From: Blastomussa wellsi
Taxonomy: Eukaryota; Cnidaria; Anthozoa; Scleractinia; Plerogyridae
Reading direction: 5' to 3'
DNA: 64,000 bases
Assembly: GCA_947652115.1 (NCBI GenBank)
Contig: OX393573.1
Coordinates: 10,910,981 to 10,974,980, forward strand
Shown: in pieces, positions 16,901-24,760 of the stretch
How the letters are laid out: the number at the start of each line of letters is the position of its first letter
Position numbering within the stretch: position 1 is the stretch's first letter
The notes under the pieces: generated by a model
Database searches by the model: none
The model's input: the letters and a program-made list of their open reading frames with translations, nothing else
Told to the model about the DNA's origin: nothing
Position numbers and translations under genes: made by a program

Positions 16901-17855
16901 GCAACCATGTTCCTCCTTTCAGTGGTTCATATTTTGCAACATGCACATACACTTGTTTTATTTTTTCAAACACCATTTCTGAATTTTGAACTGAGACTTC
17001 CGTTTTGCTTTTTGATTCTTCAATAAATTCATCGAATTTTTCCGTGATCTCTTCTTCGTCAAATTTTTGGAAAATATACAGTTTACTTTTATAATACTGT
17101 TTGATTTCTCTCTTTTCATCTTTTGTTGAAAACTTTGTATCAAAAGAAAATAAGACTTTCACCATCCCCATCTCTTTCATCTCCTTTTTGAGCAGTTCAA
17201 TGAACTTTTCACGGTACTCTTTTGCAAAAACTAAAATATCCTTTGCAGCGGGGTTATAAAAACCTTTTGAATGGGGGTTCCAACGATCCTTGTTTTTTAA
17301 GTTAAGTTCTGATACCTGCATTGACCACACGTGAAGCCATCCTCGGAAATTTGTTTCTGCCAAAACAAATCTGTCGTGAATTTCTTTTCTCAGAAATCGA
17401 TTTTTCAGTCCTTGCAGTAAAATTTTCACATTTTGCAATGAAAGTCCAGGAAAATCATCTGATAAATTTCTTGCAATCTTTTCATATTCAACAGGGTCAT
17501 AATGGGTTTGGAAAAGTTTGACCCACTCTTCAACTTCTTTAAATTTTTCTCTTTTGCTTGTACCATTTTCAAATTGATTGACAAGATTTTTGATAAATCT
17601 TTCCAATCTTTCTTGCGTCAACCGGCCTGCTGCTCTCTCTCTTTCAACAACAGCTAATGCTCTTTCAATGACTGCATTATCTTCTTCTTCTTCCCTTCTT
17701 ACAAATTCATCAAAATTTTGAAAAAATTCAAAACGTTCTTCCTCAGGTAAAGGTTCTTCAATCACCCTTTGCCTGCGCAAATTTTCATTTTCAACTTGAA
17801 GCCTTCTGATTGCCTCTTCAAGAATAAGGTCATCATCATCACGTGCTGCTGCCAT
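13863..17855 (-). CDS. protein-primed family B DNA polymerase (pPolB), frameshifted near 3' end
   Basis: 1,330 codons to the stop of this frame. The N-terminal ~330 residues are charged and helical. A C2H2-like knuckle (CGKKHFCNMCITHFR) follows. Exonuclease motifs are IYADFE (D517), FHNLRGYDAH and KTDVALLADVF, with a second Cys/His cluster between the first two (DHCHVTGKFRGAAHNDC). Polymerase motifs are YLDANNLYGWAM (D969), KLMNNSVFGKTMENL and YTDTDS (1230-1235). All catalytic acids are intact. It replicates the linear element using a protein primer. The start is set by TATATAGAACATGG, shared with the left end. Base composition shifts from AT-rich (5' third) to GC-rich (3' half). The last conserved segment is in another frame (13604-13930). 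Confidence 0.95.
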   Translation of the reverse strand: MAAARDDDDLILEEAIRRLQVENENLRRQRVIEEPLPEEERFEFFQNFDEFVRREEEEDNAVIERALAVVERERAAGRLTQERLERFIKNLVNQFENGTSKREKFKEVEEWVKLFQTHYDPVEYEKIARNLSDDFPGLSLQNVKILLQGLKNRFLRKEIHDRFVLAETNFRGWLHVWSMQVSELNLKNKDRWNPHSKGFYNPAAKDILVFAKEYREKFIELLKKEMKEMGMVKVLFSFDTKFSTKDEKREIKQYYKSKLYIFQKFDEEEITEKFDEFIEESKSKTEVSVQNSEMVFEKIKQVYVHVAKYEPLKGGTWLPLPPKLAAKKAIVNVKNVDNECLKWALRSALFPAGKDAQRPSKYPVNDDKINWKGIDFPTPIKQIKKLEAQNPKLAINLYGWDKEKDCFMGGLWFSEKSHEVPRINLIIIVDGENNHYCWVKRMSSLVYDQTKHCGKKHFCNMCITHFRTAEKLEEHQKQCEGLNGRPTVIEMPEKGKNILKYQNFQKQMKAPFVIYADFEALVKKIEYRECENQEQSYTEKTEIHEACGYAWICVRSDGEIMNSKVFRGQNAVANFLSDIVQEEQNLRESVEEKEPIRMEPEDWENFNNAKDCHICGKSLTKENFLDSLPAWKKEKYLGQVHKKCFWFVQKRVACLCMKRLDKKQKEAADKQEKCQFCKKPLIQPIYRDAVKDHCHVTGKFRGAAHNDCNLKLKLKPKFFKIPVVFHNLRGYDAHHLMQAMAQQEKDVKCVANNMEKYITFSMGNLQFIDSLNFMQGSLNALVKATPQEKLKITKTTVDSPQVELLFQKGIYPYEYMDSWERFEETKLPHKKLFYSKLNDEAISDAEYAHAQKVWEAFDCKNLGDYHDLYVKTDVALLADVFENFRDLCQEQYGLDPANYFTSPGLSWDALLKMSGIELELLTDIDKHLFVERGLRGGISNVSKRYVRANNPEVEGYDETKPKKFIMYLDANNLYGWAMCQPMPVRGFKWRSVLPTEEEILKKKEDAKTGWILEVDLEYPEELHEEHNSYPLAPEKKAVKKEDMSDYQHRLMDELEIKTPKEKKLLLTLEDKNNYVVHYRNLQFYLQQGMRLKKVHKVLEFEQSPWMKPYIMMNTNFRKRSKSAFEKDFYKLMNNSVFGKTMENLRKRTDIKIVKSEEKEKVRKFVASPLFSRFAQFTNNMAGIHMHKGKLVLNKPVYTGMTILDNSKILMYDFFYNHLKKRYGSKCELVYTDTDSLLLEIETEDVYKDIATTKEMYDLSDYPQDHPLNSDENKKVLGKMKDECAGTPIAEAICLRSKMYSILRGDEKKNQKGEGGQKVCRQEKHFPRAVP

Positions 17856-18024
17856 GTTCTATATAAATGAGCGCACATTTCTTCAAATGAAAAATAATTC
17901 CTGGCGCAAAATGTGAAATTTGTGTTTCCTTGAAAGTTGCCAACAAGATTTTGTGGCCGCGCTGTGCCCCCGTTTTCCATTTGAAGGCGTGCAGCCTCCT
18001 CTTATGCGCAGTGGTTTTTGCCAT
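17839..18024 (-). CDS. small basic protein starting inside the right TIR
   Basis: 61 residues from the ATG at 18024. The first 23 or so residues (MAKTTAHKRRLHAFKWKT...) are identical to the ORF at 2757-2912 because both lie in the TIR. The rest differs, and the 3' end overlaps the polymerase start by 17 nt in another frame. The AATAAAC motif precedes the ATG. Both copies remaining open is suggestive, but the ORF is short and may be incidental. Confidence 0.35.
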   Translation of the reverse strand: MAKTTAHKRRLHAFKWKTGAQRGHKILLATFKETQISHFAPGIIFHLKKCALIYIEHGSST

Positions 18025-18220
18025 GTTTATTCCACACACACATAACACTGGGTGGTTCTGGGCGCATGGATTTTTTTGGGTTTGAGTGGGGGATGACGTT
18101 TTGGTTTACGCATCCCGGCGAGCCGGCGAGCTGGTGAGCCGGGATGCGTAAACCAAAACGTCATCCCCCACTCAAACCCAAAAAAATCCATGCGCCAGAA
18201 CCACCCAGTGTTATGTGTGT
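17954..18220 (-). repeat. right terminal inverted repeat, with terminal palindrome
   Basis: Inverted copy of 2562-2827. The outer ~185 bp (18034-18220) form the same near-perfect palindrome with an 18-nt GC-rich loop, and with the same single-base arm difference as on the left. Confidence 0.93.
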
Positions 18221-18226
18221 CCACGA
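18221..18226. repeat. target site duplication, right (CCACGA)
   Basis: Direct repeat of 2556-2561, adjoining the right terminus. Confidence 0.9.
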
Positions 18227-18446
18227 GTTCTCATACCTGAACATCACAAGTCTTAGTGCAGACTATGTTCTGGACAGTGACGAATGTGGGTACGCGTGTG
18301 TCGAAAGACCGTCGTGTTTCTCATTCAATATGGCTGTATTCCCTGAAAAAAACGGAACGATCTTATGTGAGCTGCTCTCATCTGACAAATACAACAACTC
18401 GGACAAGTTCGTTAAGAGCCAGTTTTATCATCACTCCAGCATTGAA
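18227..18446 (+). CDS. PAN/EGF-type host gene, 3' half of split exon
   Basis: Continues the frame interrupted at 2561: EFSYLNITSL, then DECGYACVERPSCFSFN and LCELLSSDKYNNS, ending HHSSIE. The cysteine arrangement C-x3-C-x5-C ... C fits PAN/Apple-like domains, which bind proteins or glycans. A donor GTATTA follows at 18447 in phase 0, which matches the phase-0 start of the EGF exon. Counting from the codon split by the duplication, the exon is a whole number of codons. No ORF start is needed here because it is an internal exon. Confidence 0.72.
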
Positions 18447-18786
18447 GTATTAAAGTAGAGTTCATTTGGATGTTTCTGTAAAAGCACGCACTCACAAATC
18501 TTATGGTTTTCGCTACAACATTTTCGACGGTTTTCCATAGCTATTTTGACAATGTTATGACGAAATTCATGATCAATAACAGGACAGACGCATTAAAAAC
18601 TGACGTCCGTTTGTGATTGGTGACGGTTTTTTACATGTTTTTAATTGGTAGACAAACCATAAACCGATGATTATGTGGCTCAGACAGAGAGGTACTAATG
18701 CTTTCTTAAATCTGTCTACCTTTAATGTTTTTTCATGTTTTTTAATTTTCTTCCACGATCTGACAGAAATGCGATTTCTCTTGTAG

Positions 18787-18924
18787 TCTCCATGCATGAG
18801 AGAGCCATGCCTCAACAATGGAACTTGTGTAGCGCTTTATGAGAAGAACAGTCATGTGTGCATTTGTATTCAAGGATACAGTGGTTATAACTGCGAAACT
18901 AATTATTCAGATAACGTAGATTAA
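18787..18924 (+). CDS. EGF-like terminal exon of the PAN/EGF host gene
   Basis: A good acceptor (TTTCTCTTGTAG, ending 18786) opens a phase-0 exon reading SPCMREPCLNNGTC...HVCICIQGYSGYNCE. This is six cysteines in canonical EGF spacing. A short tail and a TAA at 18922-18924 follow, overlapping an ATTAAA poly(A) signal (18924-18929). No transmembrane segment follows, so the product is probably secreted. The exon is intact, but the gene is interrupted upstream by the Polinton. Confidence 0.75.
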   Translation, partial: SPCMREPCLNNGTCVALYEKNSHVCICIQGYSGYNCETNYSDNVD

Positions 18925-18972
18925 TTAAAGACACATTTGTTCCAAAATGTTCGTTGCGTCACTGCTATGTTT

Positions 18973-19275
18973 CTGTTTGTTACTAGTGCGTTACTGTAGT
19001 GTTTCAGTTCTGTCAATGGTGCGTTACCGCTGTGTTTCAGTTCTGTTACTAGTGCGTTACTGCTGTGTTTCAGTGCTGTTACTGGTGCGTTACTGCCGTG
19101 TTTCAGTTCCGTTACTAGTGCGTTAATGTGGTGTTTCAGTTCTTTTACCAGTGCGTTACCATTGTGTTTCAGTACTGCGTTACTGCTGTGTTTCAGTTCT
19201 GTTACTAGTGCGTTACTGCTGTGTTTCAGTTCTGTTTCTAGTGCCTTGCTGCTGTGATTCGGTTCTGTTGCTCAC
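18973..19275. repeat. 33-bp minisatellite
   Basis: About nine diverged units of roughly 33 bp built on TTACTAGTGCGTTACTGC followed by TGTGTTTCAGTTCTG. Units differ by point changes and small deletions. Non-coding. Confidence 0.85.
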
Positions 19276-19521
19276 TACTTACAATAGCCCTAGGCACGCG
19301 AGATAGCCGCGACTGCCAGGGCAAGAGGTGTGTCAAATGTAGAATTTTTATTGTAAATAGCAGAAAATAGTTTTCTTTTGTTCCTTGATGTCGCGTACGA
19401 TCACACCAAACGTTGCTACATAAATAGAGGATATTACATGCCCGCGCGCAGATACGAATTTTATCTTCGAGTGTTCAACTCGATATCTCACGAGTGAGGG
19501 CAGCGAACGAATGAGATATCA

Positions 19522-19553
<32 letters not shown>

Positions 19554-20974
19554 CAAGCGGGCATGTAATATTCTGTTTATTGTATAAACATACTAATAAC
19601 GACGTTTTTGACGATTTTCCGAAGATTACCGAAGATTTCCGAAGATAACCATAGTTTTCCGAGGAGGGACCGATGATGTTTCGATCATACAGCAACACAT
19701 CTGAGCACTTTTTAAGAGATTATGTAGCTATAGCAATGGCAATCTTAAGACTTGTGGAAACAACATGTTATTTTCACGTGTGAAGATATGTTTACGCGCG
19801 AAAGCTCAACTGGTATTTCACTGGTGTTTATATAATAAAACAATATTCATTCTAGGACCAATTTTGAGCTTTGTTCGTTTTCTGACTTAATATTCCTGTA
19901 TATTATATTTTGTTATTCATTTTAATGACTGCATCACCAGAACCGTTCATTGCAAATAGTTTTGCGCCATCGTTTAATTATCACACGCCACCAGGGGAGG
20001 GGGGCGGACGAGACGTAACCGTAAACGCACTGAACTCCGTTGAACTGGTCACGTGGTGAATGTTTAACGCGAAGGTCGCAATGCATGCAGGCGTAACACG
20101 CTCTTCCCGCGTGCCGGGAAAATTACGTGTGACGCGAGATTAAGCTTTAAAACATGGAGGCTGATAACCACGTGATTGCGCGGCGATTACGCGACAAATA
20201 GGCGTTCGCAGAACCGATCAAAATCGAGAATTTTGTTGTAGATACGATAACAGTCAAAATCTCTGAGCACTCTTGGGATCCCCGCTAACCTTAGGGCTAC
20301 GAACATTAGGTCAACATGAGCATTTAATATTTACATCCGAAACTTGGATATCAAATTAAATGCTTCTTTAAAACCTTTAATTTAACCGGACAAACGACGT
20401 ACTTCACACAATACCTTTAATGCTCGAGTGTTCCCAAGGACTAGATTGCAGATTACCAGGCGGCCTTTAAATATCTACCCGATCCCCCTATAGTGAGGAT
20501 TTTTGTCATGTAGTTTTCAACAAGGTCCGTCCAAGGGGAAAAGGTGCACTGAGGTTATCCCTATGTTAAGCATCAACCCGTGAAACGAGGCCAGACCACA
20601 ACACTGGGAATCTCGTTCCCTACTCTTTGCGAGAAGTGTGTGGGTTCTTTAACGTCCCCTGCTTACCGTAACACTGAAGATGCAGAAGACGGGACCTACG
20701 GTTTTTCGTCCTTATCCTAGAAGACTAGAACGTCTAACCATTAATATAATTTGCAGATGTCTTTACAAAAGAAGCAACAACTCCACATTGCTGCCACATG
20801 AGCCTGAACCACGTATATACCTCGTTCTTCAAAAGGCTGGTACAAAAGTCGGACCGGATCATACCGGATCACTGATTTGAATAAGAATAGCAGCTATTCA
20901 AGAATGAGGCAAACAACAATACCAGCTATTATTGAGTTGATCCGGTCTGATCCGGTCCGGATTACAAAAGGATA
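19276..20974. other. intergenic repeat-derived DNA with a foldback element
   Basis: No gene seen. A foldback element occupies 19431-19573: ATATTACATGCCCGC is inversely repeated at the far end, with long arms around a short loop. The block at about 20260-20680 has the look of an old dispersed repeat (tract ending GGGTTCTTTAACGTCCC) without an ORF of note. Confidence 0.5.
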
Positions 20975-20983
20975 TCCCAGGTG

Positions 20984-21141
20984 CTGACTCGTCCCCAGTC
21001 GTCTCCTGTGAGAAAATAGCTAGACGCGATGAATGATGGGAACTCGGAGGAAAGGCGGGAGACTGACCCTTTTCTGCCTCCTTCCCATCATTCCCCGCGC
21101 TTGTTATTTTTTCTGATAAGAGACGATTGGGGACGAGTCAG
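20984..21141. mobile_element. 158-bp MITE with 9-bp target duplication
   Basis: Terminal inverted repeats CTGACTCGTCCCCAGTCG at the left and the near complement ending GGGGACGAGTCAG at the right. The direct repeat TCCCAGGTG lies at 20975-20983 and 21142-21150. A 9-bp duplication is typical of Mutator-like transposases. Non-coding. Confidence 0.85.
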
Positions 21142-21196
21142 TCCCAGGTGTATTTCTAATCAGGCGCCCTAGAATAAGTCGGAATTTTAGGGTTTA

Positions 21197-21336
21197 CCTC
21201 GGTGTAAAAACCTGTGACTTTTTTCTTTGTTTTTGATCCATTGTTTTTCTGTCCTGTAATGTTTCGAGGTTCTTTGTTGTCTTGTTCGTTCTTTGTTTTG
21301 CGTCACTCGTGAGTTTCACAGGTTTTTACACCGAGG
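21197..21336. mobile_element. 140-bp MITE, family with copies at 38 kb and 43 kb
   Basis: Perfect terminal inverted repeats beginning CCTCGGTGTAAAAACCTG, with a T-rich centre. An inverted copy lies at 38197-38333 and a partial, diverged copy at about 42955-43075. Similarity between copies continues a few bases past these ends, so the true borders may be slightly wider. Confidence 0.8.
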
Positions 21337-22039
21337 ATGAGTGGAATTTTACAGTATACGAGGCGTGGACTGACTCGTATTCGAGTGAATTCGGGCCCTA
21401 ATATTTGGCTTTTTGCGCCGTGTTAACTAAAGCACTTTCTCGTTCTATGGAGAGTCGCCGAGATACGCACAAGCAACAACACAAACATGTATATTCCTCG
21501 TTGTTCTGACCTAAACTATGGGACTATCTTCCCTGAATAACTTAGACTTCATTATTCATCGAATAACGCAGAACTGCAGGACCGCGGGAGCATTCGTTTT
21601 ACTTAGCTTGGCTTCAATATTCATAATCATCGACTACGGGACTGTTAGTTTTGTTTGGCGACTTCGGGACCGCGCGCGGGTTATTCTGCAATCGTGGTGA
21701 AGCATTGGGCCGCGTAACGCAACAGATAAAGATCAAAGAAGAGAAATAACAATGTAAATACCAGCTAGGAAAAAAGAAACCTACGTAGAGACACTGCAAT
21801 GCTTTTTTCTCAGTTATTAATACCCTTTGTTTCTATATTATACCAGTTCCACTGTGTTCGTTACTTTGGATTTGAGTAGGGATTTTTAGGGGGTATTAAA
21901 AAGAATCGGTAGTGCCCTGGCTGCGTAGTTCTGCGAATAAAGTACAAACAAACGTGTTTTGCTGTTGTTTAATAGTTAACTACGGTGTCGCTTTAAACGG
22001 CATGGGATTTTTGGGAGTTAATTTTTGGTCCAGGGATTT

Positions 22040-22500
22040 TGCTGGAATCCCTATAGGAAATTTTTTTGGGTTTTGCTGGAAGCCCTATTGGGATTTTTTT
22101 GGGTTTTGCTGGAAGCCCTGTAGGGATTTTTTTGGGTTTTGCTGGAAGCCCTATAGGGATTTTTGGGGTTTTGCTGGAAGCCCTATAGGAATTTTTTTGG
22201 GTTTTGCTGGAAGCCCTATAGGGATTTTTTTGGGTTTTGCTGGAAGCCCTATAGGGATTTTTTGGGTTTTGCTGGAAGCCCTATAGTAATTTTTTGGGTT
22301 TTTGCTGGAAGCCCTATAGGGATTTTTTGGGTTTTGCTGGAAGCCCTATAGGGATTTTTTTGGGTTTTGCTGGAAGCCCTATAGGGATTTTTTTGGGTTT
22401 TGCTGGAAGCCCTATAGGGATTTTTTTGGGTTTTGCTGGAAGCCCTATAGGGATTTTTTGGGTTTTGCTGAAAGCCCTAGGGATTTTTTTGGGTCTTGAC
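22040..22500. repeat. 33-bp minisatellite, about 14 copies
   Basis: Units of 32-34 bp consisting of a T run, GGGTTTTGCTGGAAGCCC and TATAGGGAT. The unit length keeps several frames open and gives repetitive FCWKPYRDFFG-type peptides. The T-run length changes break each frame in turn, so it is a minisatellite and not a gene. The homogeneous middle suggests recent expansion. Confidence 0.92.
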
Positions 22501-23219
22501 TTTTGGCTCCATTCGATCATCCGCGTCACTTGAAATCCCGAGTACCCCCCATGGGAATAGAGTCAACTAAACACAAAGCCGGGGATTTTGATTGCTGTGT
22601 GCTAACAGTATTGTATTGTAATGTATTTTTGCTTTGCAAGGCTGTGTATTTAAAGGAATAAAAGCTTTTGAACTGTTTATATGTGTGTTTTCATTGACTA
22701 TTATGTTCACTCGAGCTTTTGTTTTATTTTGAATTGTAAATAACAGACCATATTAACGAATGCCGCCATGTTGGTTTTTCATATTGTAATGCAAATTAGC
22801 CACGTTGTCTGCCAGGGGCAAACATTGAAATGATGACGTTTCTCGGAAAATCGGACGGTCTAAATAGTGATGCATCTACGGTAAAGCCACATTTGAGAGC
22901 CAAGTTATGGAATAATGATTTCATAATAAGGTTAATTTAAAAGTCGTTTCTTTTTTATAAATGTGTCAAATATTTAAAGCACAAAGCAAACACCAAGGCA
23001 TCGCTATGAAAAAGCTATCAGACATGATAAGAAACCAGCTGAAATTTGTCGATTTAAGCTTGCTTGCCCCCTCACAAAACACGTGCCTAATTTACATTAC
23101 AATGCGAAAACAAACTATTCGCTTCAGTGTCTCTGTTCAGCCTCGCTTTTTTGAAGTTAGAGTAAGCAACAAAAATTGTGAGGAGATAGGTTTCTTTAAA
23201 GTAATATTGCAAAACTATG

Positions 23220-23480
23220 GGAGGCGCAGTGGCCTAATGGTTAGTGCGCTGGACTCTGGATCGGACGGTCCGGGTTCGAGTCCTGGCCGGGCCACTGCGT
23301 TGTGTTCTTGGGCAAGACACTTTACTCTCACAGTGCCTCTGGGGGTTAACCCTGCGATGGACTAGCATCCCATCCAGGGGGAGTAGAAATACTCTCTGTC
23401 GCTTCATGCTACAGAAACCGGGATAAGCTCCGGCCTGATGGGCCACTAGGCCCGACTGCAGACTTACCTTACCTTACCTT
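23220..23480 (+). mobile_element. tRNA-derived SINE, copy 1
   Basis: The head carries pol III promoter boxes: A box TGGCCTAATGG and B box GGTTCGAGTCC. A conserved body follows (CCCTGCGATGGACTAGCATC) and a tail of CTTAC units (ACCTTACCTTACCTT). Related copies lie at 32160-32460 (+) and about 44755-44990 (-). The 3' body does not fold as a tRNA, so it is a SINE and not a tRNA gene. Confidence 0.88.
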
Positions 23481-24529
23481 ATGGGATTCCAGCTAAAATA
23501 TGCTTATTTCTACTGACAGTACTGTAGTACTTTGTATGGAGGCCCATTGTTTAAAGTGATCCTCATTAGTATGCCTATCGCTATACCTAATCACTTATAA
23601 ATATTAATGATGTGCCTTGACTTAACTCGACCTACGTACCTCGACCAAAATAGGGATTAATTTTTAAAATAGTATACTACTAATATATATTATTGGTAAT
23701 AGCTTTTAAACAAAGAAATTTTGACAGCCGTTTTTAATTACACCAAGGTGCGTGCCGATATATTCTATATATTGTTTCGATCAGTTTGTTCAATTCACCC
23801 GCTCGATCATGTTTTCTCCGTTAATGTTATAAAAGCAGTTAATCGTATTAGATTAGGAGATAAATTGCGCGTTTGTACAGTAACTTGAATCACTTTATGT
23901 GGATACTTGGTTTCTGCCGGGTGGACAATAGGGACCTTTAGCAATGATGACGAGGACGTGGACGAAGACTTGTATGGTCGATTAATCCCTGGGACGAGAC
24001 AGTCGTCCACGGCAGGAAACAAAAAACACTTTAGCAGACCGGTAGCGTGGACGAGTTTCGTGCTGTGGAAGTCAACAGCGAAAATATCTTTTAAATAGTT
24101 TCGTGGGCTGCTAAAACTTCTCTCCACCGATAACGATATGTGAGAAGTACGCTTGTCAGAACAAAGCTAACTTTATCGTCGTTTGCATAAACCACAACTT
24201 AAACGAATAGTTTGTATTTTTAAAGCCGGGAAATCTTTCAAATTTAAAAATGAAGTCAAGATTAAAATGCAAAACTTACAATGTAATGCAGTTGACAGAA
24301 TGTGATTTATATCTTATAAGGTTACACACGCATCCCGGTGCAATTTTATCACAATCCGCCGGCATTCCTCCACACGCAGTGCGACCACAAATGCACAAAT
24401 CATAAGCTTACTTTTAATCTCTGCCTGAAGATCTGTTTTTTCCTCGCGGTCCTCAGTTCAAATATGTTATGGACGCTATTTTATTCACTGACGAGCCATT
24501 TCGAGTGAAGAAGCCTGCGTAAGGCCTGG
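23481..24529. other. intergenic, no gene seen
   Basis: AT-rich sequence without convincing exons. A segment at about 23920-24010 (GATGACGAGGACGTGGACG) has a related inverted stretch near 24835-24910 and may belong to an old dispersed repeat. Confidence 0.4.
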
Positions 24530-24760
24530 TTCACACTTGCGACATAAGGCCGACATAACGACGAGGTCACGCAAATGCAAAAAATACCTTACACTTATGT
24601 TTTGTGTCACCAGTGTCAACAACACAACATAACGACACAGCAGGAACATAATGACATAAAGCTACATGAACATAACGACATAAGGAAAAGATTGATCTTT
24701 TCTTTATGTCGTTATGTCCATGTCGTTATGTCGTTATGTCGCTAGTGCGAACCAGGCTTA
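24530..24760. mobile_element. MITE with GCCTGGTTC termini
   Basis: The left end TAAGGCCTGGTTCACACTTG and the right end CTAGTGCGAACCAGGCTTA are inverted complements with few mismatches. The interior is made of inverted CGACATAACGACATAA units. No ORF. Confidence 0.8.

Larger units (their letters stand above)
2562..18220. mobile_element. complete Polinton/Maverick (adintovirus-type) element
   Basis: A 15,659 bp element bounded by inverted repeats and a 6-bp target duplication. It carries the diagnostic set: protein-primed family B polymerase, retroviral-type integrase, A32-like packaging ATPase, probable double jelly-roll major capsid protein and probable minor capsid proteins. The rest is small membrane, basic and zinc-binding ORFs. 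Genes run on both strands: a left - strand block (3374-5326), a lone - strand gene (6869-8116), a long + strand virion and integrase block (8176-13641) and the polymerase reading inward from the right end. All major frames are open except for one break near the polymerase 3' end. No adenain-type protease is recognisable. It is an endogenous copy of a virus-like transposon and looks recent. Confidence 0.95.

Noticed and set aside
22040..22500. Repeat-bearing ORFs encoding FCWKPYRDFFG-like peptides, or a CRISPR-like array
   Set aside because: Units are contiguous with no spacers, T-run indels change the frame between units, and this is animal DNA. It is a minisatellite.
23220..23300. A tRNA gene
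   Set aside because: Pol III boxes are present but the sequence continues into a conserved SINE body and CTTAC tail, and related copies occur elsewhere.
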